Assembly: GCA_903903945.1 (NCBI GenBank)
Contig: CAIVAP010000147.1
Coordinates: 1 to 50,129 of the forward strand
Direction of reading: 5' to 3'
Source of the DNA: an uncultured bacterium
GTDB taxonomy: Bacteria; Zixibacteria; MSB-5A5; CAIYYT01
Length of the DNA stretch: 50,129 bases
In this document: positions 42,651 to 50,129 of the stretch, in pieces
How positions within the stretch are numbered: position 1 is the stretch's first letter
How the letters are laid out: every line of letters starts with the position of its first letter
Position numbers and translations under genes: made by a program
The notes under the pieces: generated by a model
Told to the model about the DNA's origin: nothing
Database searches by the model: none
Seen by the model: the letters and a program-made list of their open reading frames with translations, nothing else

Positions 42651-43457
42651 CTAATGACTTCTCCATTCAGTTAACCCCTCGGGATCCGTGTTCACGAGCA
42701 CTCTCCATTCTGAGGAGTATCTTCCGTTTCTGTCCCCACCTGGATTCAAGGGCACGTATCCCGCGGTGAGGTGCTTTGCGAGTTCGCGGCGGACATTCGC
42801 TTTCTTGATTTCCAGGGCGTCCATGAGATACCCTAGTCGCTTGTTGATAGCGCCATTTTCCGTGCGGAGGGCATAGCTGATCAGCTTGTCCCAATCGAAT
42901 TCGTTCCTCCCGTTCCAGAGACCTTTCGCGGCTTCCGTGATATCGCCGCAATATTTGGGTAGGTCAAGGCAATCGACAATGGCCTTTTCCTTTTCTGCGA
43001 TGACGATCTTGCGGTCATTTCTCCACTGTTCGGAGAAGCCAAAGAACCTGTTTGGTCGGAGGTGGACAAAAAGGTAGCGGATGCCACCTGCGAGCAATTC
43101 GCGTTTTTTCTTCGTCGCGGCAATGAACACGGTCGAGGACACCTGCTCAGTCCAGCCGTAGAAAGAGAGAGCAGTCCAATAGCTCAGATACGATGGCTCG
43201 ATTAGGCGGCTGCCGACTATGATGCCTTCTTCCATATACTTCTGGGAAGCCCAAGCTTCGACAGGCACTAGGAGATATCTCCCCTTTTCAATGCGCACGA
43301 GCTTTTTTTTGGTGGCAAGCTGGCGCACCAATTTCGAAGCAAAACTGCTTGAAATGCTCAGTGCCATCGAGATTTCAGCAGTCGTAAAGACACGCTCGCC
43401 GGTAGCTCCTAGAGCGGCAAGAAGTTCTGCTTCCTTTGGTCCAATTCCACTAATCAT
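42651..43457 (-). CDS. abiEi: AbiEi-family antitoxin/transcriptional regulator
   Basis: A 268-residue antitoxin. The N-terminal winged helix (about 20-65, VFTTAEISMALSISSSFASKLVRQLATKKKLVRIEKGRYLLVP) is typical of AbiEi, followed by EPSYLSYWTALSFYGWTEQ, a family hallmark, and AEKEKAIVDCLDLPKYCGD. Known AbiEi proteins repress their own promoter by binding inverted repeats and counter the toxin. The inverted repeats directly upstream fit this. No ribosome site is visible, and the promoter would give a leader of only about 28 bases. Confidence 0.93.
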   Translation of the reverse strand: MISGIGPKEAELLAALGATGERVFTTAEISMALSISSSFASKLVRQLATKKKLVRIEKGRYLLVPVEAWASQKYMEEGIIVGSRLIEPSYLSYWTALSFYGWTEQVSSTVFIAATKKKRELLAGGIRYLFVHLRPNRFFGFSEQWRNDRKIVIAEKEKAIVDCLDLPKYCGDITEAAKGLWNGRNEFDWDKLISYALRTENGAINKRLGYLMDALEIKKANVRRELAKHLTAGYVPLNPGGDRNGRYSSEWRVLVNTDPEGLTEWRSH

Positions 43458-43460
43458 AAT

Positions 43461-43520
43461 CTGTGGTACTCATAAGACTCATACGGTCTGAATTGTACCA
43501 CAGACTATCATTGCAGTCAA
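43461..43520 (-). promoter_or_regulatory. AbiE promoter with overlapping 9-bp inverted repeat
   Basis: On the minus strand TTGACT (43520-43515) and TACAAT (43497-43492) are 17 bases apart. The inverted repeat CTGTGGTAC (43461-43469) and GTACCACAG (43495-43503) overlaps the -10 and ends just upstream of the abiEi start. This is what autorepression by AbiEi would need. Confidence 0.7.
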
Positions 43521-43542
43521 GATAAATTTCTGGTTATCAAAT

Positions 43543-43561
43543 GGGGTACAGTCTGTACCCC
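43543..43561. promoter_or_regulatory. Near-perfect palindrome, second operator candidate
   Basis: GGGGTACAG-T-CTGTACCCC is a 9-bp inverted repeat with one centre base. It lies 22 bases upstream of the AbiE -35 and shares the GTAC half-site of the first repeat, so AbiEi may bind both. It could also serve a divergent transcript. Confidence 0.55.
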
Positions 43562-44028
43562 TGTCGACGATTACCGCTATCCTCTCAACAGTGCTGGATC
43601 ACAAGGACATGTACAATTTGTACTTATCTTTGCGACGAAGGGAGCTTGACGTAATACCGCAAAAAAGTGATTGCGCGAGAAATCTTGCCCCTAATATTCA
43701 TTTCAGGAGAAAAGGACAAGCCCGAGACGAAAAACGAATTCTACGACCAAAGAAGGTCAGGTCGGGTGACTTATGGTCGCATTAAGACCGGTCGCCCGTA
43801 TTTCTGAGAATGGGCAGGAGCGCCACTCTTAGGATCAACTCGCTGTTACAGTTAGAGAGACTATCATTCTGGCCACAGCCTTCGGCTGTGGTGAGTGGGC
43901 TCACTTACCTGAATCGCCGAAGGACTCAGTTTGCTCTTGGTCACAGTTTAGGGCTGACGCGATGAAATGCGAGCTTAGGGACTTGCTTTGAATTTGAGGA
44001 AGAAAATTGTATTCAAGAAGGCAATGCT
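43562..44028. other. Region upstream of the cas operon
   Basis: 467 bases without a gene I can support. CCACAGCC (43873-43880) and GGCTGTGG (43884-43891) form an 8-bp perfect hairpin with a TTC loop, sharing its core with the palindrome at 15153-15170. No CRISPR repeat or leader is visible here. AAGAAGG (44013-44019) is the ribosome site of cas5c. Confidence 0.5.
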
Positions 44029-44691
44029 ATGACAAACCATAGGGTGCAATTTGAGATCGCTGGACATGCGGCAATGTTTATGCGACCGGACACAGGGTCA
44101 ACGCCAATATCCTACCCTGCCCCCACATATTCGGCAGCAAAGGGGATGTTCGACGCGGTGCTGCGGCTCAGGTCAGTATACATCAAGCCGCTGAAGGTCG
44201 AGATATGTAACCCTGTCCGGTACGAACGCTACGTGACGAACTATCATGGGCCTCTCCGTAAACCGGGTACCAACAATTACCAATTGATCGCAACTATTCT
44301 TGTCGATGTCTGCTATCGCGTGTATGGCGAAGTTGTGGTTAAGCGGAGCACGCGTGGCAGTGGCAGAAACGCGACGAGAGAACGGTCGCACTTGGAAGAA
44401 CATGGCAAGGCGTTTGTTGACAAATTCTACGCGAGGCTCAACAACTTCCAGAACTTCTATGTCCCGTGTCTTGGCTGGAAGGAATTCGTTCCGAGCTATT
44501 TCGGGCCCATACGTGAGAAAGATGCACAAGGAAGGCCAATCCAGCCGGACGCCACTATTGATGAGACAATCCCTTCTATGCTCTATTCAATGTGGGAGAA
44601 CCGTGAACTTCAATCCGTTTTTGTTCAGAACGTTAGAATTGAGCGCGGTGTTTTGTGCTATTCCAAGGGAGGGCATGACCATGCTCAGTGA
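44029..44691 (+). CDS. cas5c: Type I-C Cas5 (pre-crRNA endonuclease, Cascade subunit)
   Basis: A 220-residue Cas5 of the C type. The N-terminus VQFEIAGHAAMFMRPDTGSTPISYPAPTYSAAKGMF is the RRM-like Cas5 start. It is followed by VEICNPVRYERYVTNYHGPLRKP and LVDVCYRVYGEVVV, as in Cas5c. In type I-C, Cas5 replaces Cas6, cutting the pre-crRNA and staying on the crRNA 5' end in the Cascade complex. It is the first gene of the operon and overlaps cas8c by 11 bases. Confidence 0.93.
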   Translation: MTNHRVQFEIAGHAAMFMRPDTGSTPISYPAPTYSAAKGMFDAVLRLRSVYIKPLKVEICNPVRYERYVTNYHGPLRKPGTNNYQLIATILVDVCYRVYGEVVVKRSTRGSGRNATRERSHLEEHGKAFVDKFYARLNNFQNFYVPCLGWKEFVPSYFGPIREKDAQGRPIQPDATIDETIPSMLYSMWENRELQSVFVQNVRIERGVLCYSKGGHDHAQ

Positions 44692-46810
44692 AGGGTTCAT
44701 GATCTTACAGGCTTTGCATGCTGCGAAAATCCCATTATCCGCGGACAATCCCAGAATCAAGGATGTGGTTCCGTCTGGCGGTCCTTGTCTGCGTGTCCGC
44801 CTGGGCCATGGAGGAATCGTCTCTGGCGTGGATGAAATCACAGCCGATGAGTACGCTAACTTGTGGATTATCGTTAGAACAAGCGATGGGAGTTTCCCGG
44901 TCGTGAGGATCAACAAGCCATTGTATACGGTTGATGCCAGTCTCCTTAAAGATATCTCTGCTGCAAAAGCGCAAGAAAGGAATGCGCAGCCTGGGCAGAT
45001 TGCAGAGAAGTGTGTATTTCGACAACAAGACGCAAACGCATGGCCGTGGGCAGATGCAAGAGCAAAGGCCACCGAGCTAAAGGCAGGGCTTGAATTGCAG
45101 GAACTTGAGACAAATCGAGTATTGCTGGAGTTTGTTGAGCGATTTCTCAAATCCACCAACGATCCCCAAGGGTTGCTGGAGACAATTGACCAGAAGTGCA
45201 TAGAGGGATTTAGCAGCGGTCGGTGCAGTGAAAAACTGATTCTGGCATTAAGAGCGGGTAAGCTTAAGAAGAACAATATCGTCACACAAGTTCAGCTGGC
45301 CTTTGACTGTGAGCAGAATAGCTCAATATACGAGAAGAATACTCGCGCATGTGCGAGCAACGCTTTGCCAACTCAGGCATCTGCTGGGAAGATGGCAGGC
45401 GCGCCGTCCATTGGCCGTTGTGCGTATACTGGTCGCGAAGGAAATCTTCAGGCAACCGCTTTCCCTCCCGTACCGCTACCGATCATTGGGAAGAAAGGTT
45501 TCTCGCTTGTGTCTATGTTCAGTGCCGCTCCATGCAACACCCGGTACGGGCTAACCGATACAGCGATAGTCCCTGTGGGTGAATCCATCGCCAAGGACGT
45601 GTTTAATGCATTTCGCCATGTTTTGTCCGACGACAGAAAAGGTAAAACATGGCGAGGTGTTGCGAGGGGCGAGTATGAGAAACATGGTAAGAAGAAGTTC
45701 GAAAAACAGGACCTGCTGATTGTCTATGTTGATGGCATGCCTGACATCCCTGTGGAGGTTGGAAACATGTTTGGCACAGATCAGGACAGCATCGCAAAGC
45801 AATTCGAAGCCGATGCAGGAACGGTCTGCAATGCTCTCAAAGGAGTTGTCAATCAAAGACCGGAATCAAAGCTGAATCTGTTCGTCATCCGTGATGTTTC
45901 ACAAGGGCAGGCGCAGGTTGTTCTTTCTGAATCCTTCAGCGTTGAGAGGTTCTTCAAGGCAATTGAGCAATGGCAGCGAGCGGTCAAAGGAAACCTGCCT
46001 CCCATTGAGGTGCTGTTGCCGCCAAGCCAGAGAGGCGAGAAGGGGGGCATTGCCAGCCCGCCTGTTCCGTATCCTGATGAGATAGTCAAGATACTGTCCC
46101 GGAAGTACATCTCGCTCGGGCTTGACGCTCGGGATGTCAGGGGTGTCAGCTTTGGCGAAGTGCTTGACTTCATGCTCAGGAAGGAAGGGAGATGGAAAGA
46201 TACGTGCCAGAAGATGCTAGACCTGGCTTTGCAGGACTATGAGCCGCTACTTGTCGGCCTCTTTGGTGCGAAGCACAGTTGCGATCAGGAGCGATTCCAG
46301 AAGTATTCATCAGGTTCGAGAAAGGATGCCTTGCGGGCAATCAGTCTGCTGGGGCTTCTGTTGGATGCCAATAACCGAAGTAAGGAGAGCTATATGAAAG
46401 ATGCTGCGTTCAAGATTGGAGGATTTCTTGCCTTGGCAGACATCCTCCACAAAGACTATTGTGTCGTAGTCCGCAACAACTCATTGCCGCCTTCCTTGAT
46501 AGGCAATGCAATGATGCCTCGTGCTTTCGACAATCCTCGGCTCGCGGTCGAAGACCTTGCAGACCGGATGAGGGTCTATACCGGATGGGCGAAGACCACA
46601 CGCGAACCGGAGGCAGGTAGCACCGATGAGACCAGTGAGCAGAAAAGGATCGCCGTGCGGGAGGCCAGGAAGACGCTGGTCCGCTATGAACCGCTGGCAA
46701 AGACATTGCATGACATCGGTCTCCCAGAGCAGTGCAGCGGGACGATGAAGGCGGAGATACTGCTTGGATATCTCGCATCAACCAAAGGACTTGAATCAGA
46801 AGCCAATTAG
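44681..46810 (+). CDS. cas8c: Type I-C Cas8 (large Cascade subunit, Csd1)
   Basis: A 709-residue Cas8c. The N-terminal MILQALHAAKIPLS is the Csd1 signature. The middle has GRCAYTGREGNLQ and GKKGFSLVSMFSAAPCNTRYGL, matching the family pattern with the gas-LVSfN-SYG segment. Cas8 recognises the PAM and recruits Cas3. It is clearly longer than the roughly 550-620 residues I expect for this family, mainly in the C-terminal half. Start ATG 44681 has AAGGGAGGG seven bases ahead; the family alignment would also suit ATG 44699. Cas5 overlaps it; cas7c follows after 22 bases. Confidence 0.88.
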   Translation: MLSEGFMILQALHAAKIPLSADNPRIKDVVPSGGPCLRVRLGHGGIVSGVDEITADEYANLWIIVRTSDGSFPVVRINKPLYTVDASLLKDISAAKAQERNAQPGQIAEKCVFRQQDANAWPWADARAKATELKAGLELQELETNRVLLEFVERFLKSTNDPQGLLETIDQKCIEGFSSGRCSEKLILALRAGKLKKNNIVTQVQLAFDCEQNSSIYEKNTRACASNALPTQASAGKMAGAPSIGRCAYTGREGNLQATAFPPVPLPIIGKKGFSLVSMFSAAPCNTRYGLTDTAIVPVGESIAKDVFNAFRHVLSDDRKGKTWRGVARGEYEKHGKKKFEKQDLLIVYVDGMPDIPVEVGNMFGTDQDSIAKQFEADAGTVCNALKGVVNQRPESKLNLFVIRDVSQGQAQVVLSESFSVERFFKAIEQWQRAVKGNLPPIEVLLPPSQRGEKGGIASPPVPYPDEIVKILSRKYISLGLDARDVRGVSFGEVLDFMLRKEGRWKDTCQKMLDLALQDYEPLLVGLFGAKHSCDQERFQKYSSGSRKDALRAISLLGLLLDANNRSKESYMKDAAFKIGGFLALADILHKDYCVVVRNNSLPPSLIGNAMMPRAFDNPRLAVEDLADRMRVYTGWAKTTREPEAGSTDETSEQKRIAVREARKTLVRYEPLAKTLHDIGLPEQCSGTMKAEILLGYLASTKGLESEAN

Positions 46811-46832
46811 AAACTAATTAGGAGGTTTACCC

Positions 46833-47753
46833 ATGGCAGAAATTAAAAGGGCTACAGGACTATTGATCATTGAAGTACGAAACTGCAATCCCAACGGCGA
46901 CCCGGACAGAGAGAGCGACCCGCGGACTCGGTCGCATGATGGCAAAGGAATCATCAGCGGCGTCTCATTCAAACGCAAACTCCGTGATTTGGTACAACCG
47001 GACTTGAAAGCTTCCGACCGGGGGGATGTGTGGAACGTAATATGTAAGACATTCACGCCAAATCTGGATCCCGACAAGTACTATGTTCTGGAGAATAGGG
47101 GGCGCGACCGCGACGAGATCACAGCAATGAACAAGCAGGAGTTTCAATCACGGTATTGGGATGCCCGGGTATTTGGCACCACGTTTCTTGAATCCTTCAA
47201 AGATGCCGCCGAGCGAGAGAAGAAAGAACATTTTATCAGAACCGGAGTGGCACAATTCGGACTGGGTCTTTCAGTCGCGAAAGTAAGAATTGAGCGAATG
47301 ACTAACACGAACAAGTCCGGGGTCCAAAGCGATAAAGATCGGGGTATGGCGCCGTTGGGTGACCGACATGTTGAACATGGGGTGTACTGCATGCCCTTTT
47401 TCATCAATCCTTCTGCGGCAGGCAAGAGTGGTTGTGACGCGCGCGATATTGAGCTATTGCTGAAGTTGCTGAAGCCTGCTTATGCGAATACAAAATCAAC
47501 TGCTCGGAACCTCGTCGAGGTCCGCCATGCATGGTATGGCGAACATGAGGACTCGCTCGGGTCGTTCTCGGAGTTTGCGTTCATTGATGCGCTCACGCCA
47601 TCAAAGAACGACAAGAACAATGATGTTCCCTCCTCTCTGAGCATGGATAAGGAGTACGATGTGCCACAAGCCCTTCCCGATACGCTCAAGGATAGGGTGA
47701 AGAACTTCTGCGACCTCTCTGTGAATCTGCCGGATTGGTGCAAGAATGCTTGA
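46833..47753 (+). CDS. cas7c: Type I-C Cas7 (Cascade backbone, Csd2)
   Basis: A 306-residue Cas7 with the start ATGLLIIEVRNCNPNGDPDRE (NPNGDP family hallmark), RARDEIT-like RDRDEITAMNKQEFQSRYWDARVFG and GVAQFGLGLSV. Several copies coat the crRNA in the effector complex. AGGAGGT precedes the ATG. cas3 overlaps its end by 8 bases. Confidence 0.95.
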   Translation: MAEIKRATGLLIIEVRNCNPNGDPDRESDPRTRSHDGKGIISGVSFKRKLRDLVQPDLKASDRGDVWNVICKTFTPNLDPDKYYVLENRGRDRDEITAMNKQEFQSRYWDARVFGTTFLESFKDAAEREKKEHFIRTGVAQFGLGLSVAKVRIERMTNTNKSGVQSDKDRGMAPLGDRHVEHGVYCMPFFINPSAAGKSGCDARDIELLLKLLKPAYANTKSTARNLVEVRHAWYGEHEDSLGSFSEFAFIDALTPSKNDKNNDVPSSLSMDKEYDVPQALPDTLKDRVKNFCDLSVNLPDWCKNA

Positions 47754-49965
47754 GCCGCTTGCCCATAGTCCGCATGGCGATAGTCCAGCGCAGACATACC
47801 AGAAGCACGTTTCTGGAGTTGAAGGGCGGGCAGTGGAGAATGCGCTGGCGGCCGCGGGTTTCTATTCCGGGGATAGAGTTCGCTTTGTCGAGACGGTCAA
47901 AGCGGCTGGCGTCTACCACGACCTTGGGAAGCTGGACGAGGCCAATCAAGTCGTTCTGAAAGGCGAGTCAAAAAAGAAACTTCCAGTAAGGCACGAAGAC
48001 GCCGGAACAAAGGCGCTGCTTCTCTTGAAGAGACAAGAATCCGCGGTGATTGCTGCAGCTCATCATGCAGGTCTGTTCAGTCAGGAGAACGAGCGACAGA
48101 AGGGCAATAAGCCATTTCGGATTCTGGAAGTATCAGAGCATGTAGACTCTCGCCTTGTCGAGTATGTCGAGAAGCACACAGCCTGCGGCTTGCCAGTGAT
48201 GCCGGCAACACAGAATTCGACGAGCTTAGACAAGTGCGGGTTTACGCGCAGGCTTGCCTTATCATGTCTGGTCGATGCAGACTACTTCGACACTGCTTGG
48301 CATTATGGCCAAGAGACGCATGCAAAGCAGATACAAACGAGATGGTCTGAGCGGATTCAGGTGTTAGATCAATATGTGTCGTCGCTTGGCGGGAAGGATG
48401 CCAAGGCCGATGGCAAGCGAAATGCGGTCCGACAGGCGTTCTATGACAAATGCAAGAGCGCCCCGCTATCTACGAGCAGGTTCCTTGCCTGTGATGCACC
48501 TGTAGGTACAGGAAAGACCACGGCCGTGATGGCCTACCTGCTCAGAGTGGCACAGGAACAGAACCTGCGGCATGTGTTTGTCGTCCTTCCCTATACAAAT
48601 ATCATCCGGCAGTCAGTCGATGTGTACCGGAAGGCTCTGGTCCTGCCTGACGAAGACCCTGACGAGGTGGTCGCTGAGCACCACCATCAGGCTGACTTTA
48701 AGGGTGTTGATCTGCGGGGAATGGCTACGCTGTGGAGAAATCCCATCATTGTCACAACTGCCGTACAGTTCTTCGAGACACTAGCGTCGAATCATCCCGT
48801 ACGCCTTCGAAAACTCCATCAACTGCCCGGAAGTGCCGTGTTCGTTGACGAGTCCCATGCTGCTGTTCCTCTTCACATGTGGCCTCAGATATGGGAGTGG
48901 TTTGGCGTCTTTACAGAGAAATGGCGGGGGACTGTTCTCTTGGCTAGTGGAAGTCTATGTCGGTTCTGGGAACTTAAGGACTTCATCACTTCCGCAGCAG
49001 GCAAACAGCCCGTGCACGATGTTGTCGACACAAGGCTCGCAGTGGTAATGCATTCGAAGGAGAGCCGTCGCGTCGTCCCCAAGAGGGAAGTAAAGCCGTT
49101 TACCGGAGAATCGCTTGTCGAGTGGGTTGCAGGCAAAGCAGGGCCGCGCCTTGTCATCATGAATACGGTGCAGTCCGCTGCCATTCTTGCAGACAGCATG
49201 AGGAAGAAGGGTCTCAATGTCCTGCACTTGTCAACGGCTCTTACGCCGATCCACAGAGATATGATCATAAAGCGAGTGAAAGAGAAGCTCAAATACCAGC
49301 ATGCCGATTGGACGCTCGTGGCGACAAGCTGTGTCGAAGCTGGAGTCGACTTCTCCTTTAGAACAGGGTTCAGAGAATCCTGTTCGGTTACAAGCCTCAT
49401 ACAGACTGGCGGCCGTGTCAATCGTAATGACGAATACAAAACCGCTGAAGTGTGGGATTTCCGGGTCTGCGATGCTCCTCTCTATAACGATAACCCCTCG
49501 GTCGCACTATCAAAGAAGGTCTTGGACGGAATGTTTGATGAAAACGCATTCGACCAGTACGACCTAAAGGCGATTATTGAGAAAGCATTCGCACGCGAAA
49601 TGACTGACCGCAAGAACACAAGGGCTCGTGAGATCCTTACAAAGGAACGCGAGATGGAATACCCTGATGTTGCCAGATTATGCCGCGTAATCGACAGTGA
49701 CACTCGAATTGTTCTGGTTGATAGGGATATAGCTGGAAGACTGAGAAAGGGGTGTCGCATAACACCCAATGAACTACAGAGGCACTGTGTTCAGTTGTGG
49801 GCATCGAGGATTGAGTCTCTCCGGCTTAGACCCCTTTTTGATATGTCGGGGGACGAATATGGCTTGTATGTATGGGAGTATGATTATGATCCGGATTTTC
49901 TCGGCTACATGCAGGGAGTACTGCAACTTCTGGAGATAAGTCGAACAGGTTTGGCAATTGTATAG
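47746..49965 (+). CDS. cas3: Cas3 nuclease-helicase
   Basis: A 739-residue fused HD nuclease and SF2 helicase that degrades target DNA after Cascade binding. HD part: YHDLGK (57-62), His83, HHAG (106-109) and DADYFDT (177-183). Helicase: Walker A APVGTGKT (251-258), DESH (368-371), SGSL (motif III), CVEAGVD and QTGGRVNR (553-560). All key residues are in place. ATG 47746 overlaps cas7c. In standard I-C loci cas3 is the first gene; here it lies between cas7c and cas4. Confidence 0.95.
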   Translation: MLEPLAHSPHGDSPAQTYQKHVSGVEGRAVENALAAAGFYSGDRVRFVETVKAAGVYHDLGKLDEANQVVLKGESKKKLPVRHEDAGTKALLLLKRQESAVIAAAHHAGLFSQENERQKGNKPFRILEVSEHVDSRLVEYVEKHTACGLPVMPATQNSTSLDKCGFTRRLALSCLVDADYFDTAWHYGQETHAKQIQTRWSERIQVLDQYVSSLGGKDAKADGKRNAVRQAFYDKCKSAPLSTSRFLACDAPVGTGKTTAVMAYLLRVAQEQNLRHVFVVLPYTNIIRQSVDVYRKALVLPDEDPDEVVAEHHHQADFKGVDLRGMATLWRNPIIVTTAVQFFETLASNHPVRLRKLHQLPGSAVFVDESHAAVPLHMWPQIWEWFGVFTEKWRGTVLLASGSLCRFWELKDFITSAAGKQPVHDVVDTRLAVVMHSKESRRVVPKREVKPFTGESLVEWVAGKAGPRLVIMNTVQSAAILADSMRKKGLNVLHLSTALTPIHRDMIIKRVKEKLKYQHADWTLVATSCVEAGVDFSFRTGFRESCSVTSLIQTGGRVNRNDEYKTAEVWDFRVCDAPLYNDNPSVALSKKVLDGMFDENAFDQYDLKAIIEKAFAREMTDRKNTRAREILTKEREMEYPDVARLCRVIDSDTRIVLVDRDIAGRLRKGCRITPNELQRHCVQLWASRIESLRLRPLFDMSGDEYGLYVWEYDYDPDFLGYMQGVLQLLEISRTGLAIV

Positions 49966-49969
49966 CGTG

Positions 49970-50129
49970 ATGTTTACTGAAGATGACCTGCTTCCCATCT
50001 CGGCTCTGCAACATCTTGCCTTCTGTGAGCGGCAGTGGGCTCTGATCTACCTGGAGCAGGTGTGGTCGGATAACCAATTGACGGCAGAAGGGCATCTCGA
50101 TCACGAACGCGCCCACAGAGAAGAGAGCG
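49970..50129 (+). CDS. cas4: Cas4, 3' truncated by the window edge
   Basis: The first 53 codons of a Cas4: DLLPISALQHLAFCERQWAL has the first iron-sulphur Cys (CERQWA) and EGHLDHERAH the family's early helix. Cas4 trims and orients new spacers by PAM during adaptation. It starts 4 bases after the cas3 stop; GTG 49967 is an alternative start. cas1, cas2 and the array should follow beyond the window. Confidence 0.93.
   Translation, partial: MFTEDDLLPISALQHLAFCERQWALIYLEQVWSDNQLTAEGHLDHERAHREES

Noticed and set aside
43591..43785. 64-residue plus-strand frame before the cas operon
   Set aside because: No ribosome site, no similarity to a known family, basic composition; not convincing.
43562..44028. 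Possible CRISPR array or leader ahead of cas5c
   Set aside because: No repeated 28-37 base unit is present; the array is probably beyond cas1/cas2 outside the window.
44300..44680. Upstream extension of the cas8c frame inside cas5c
   Set aside because: It is out-of-frame overlap with cas5c; the Csd1 start motif and ribosome site place the start at 44681 or 44699.

Overview
The window looks like a chromosome segment of a Gram-negative bacterium from the FCB side of the tree, most consistent with Candidatus Zixibacteria or a close relative. The evidence is a BamD-type outer-membrane lipoprotein, an OprO/P-type porin, paired dockerin-like repeats (GDxNxDGxVNIxDAVYL) on exported proteins, and C-terminal tags of the QNYPNPFNP type that resemble type IX secretion sorting domains. 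The taxonomy is inferred from these family signatures; no search was run.

1-7.84 kb is a conserved plus-strand housekeeping block: bamD-like (5' cut), nadD, polA, a membrane-anchored TPR protein, coaE and a split transketolase (two genes). 7.8-21.6 kb is lineage-specific: a dockerin remnant, an unknown membrane protein behind a near-consensus promoter, a small polytopic membrane protein, a porin-pstS pair with Pho-box-like repeats upstream, a GNAT acetyltransferase, a fatty acid desaturase, an SBBP-repeat/dockerin exoprotein and a 1393-residue HYR-repeat surface protein.

21.67-about 31.7 kb is a roughly 10 kb integrative element abutting tRNA-Leu(TAA). One long minus-strand operon runs from a VirD4/HerA-like ATPase through a replication-relaxation-type winged-helix protein, a zinc-ribbon membrane protein, a VWA-like exported protein and a four-helix membrane protein to an excisionase and a tyrosine integrase. 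Divergent from it is a sigma factor with an 80-residue partner. Facing that is a second minus-strand operon of overlapping genes: XRE regulator, 81-residue protein, RuvC-like resolvase and a second replication-relaxation-type protein. No relaxase is recognisable. This is the best candidate here for an undescribed system.

32-41.8 kb is a patchwork: a beta-helix exoprotein with a sorting tag, a short tyrosine recombinase beside two inverted core-like sites that could form an invertible promoter segment, a small protein plus large serine recombinase module, a decayed copy of that recombinase's tail, an M23 peptidase/dockerin protein and an Asn/Thr-rich anchored protein of a style common in Patescibacteria. 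41.8-50.1 kb is a defence island: an AbiE type IV toxin-antitoxin operon with a clear promoter/operator, then a type I-C CRISPR-Cas operon (cas5c-cas8c-cas7c-cas3-cas4, running off the edge). Here cas3 sits after cas7 instead of at the front. No CRISPR array is visible; cas1, cas2 and the array presumably lie to the right.
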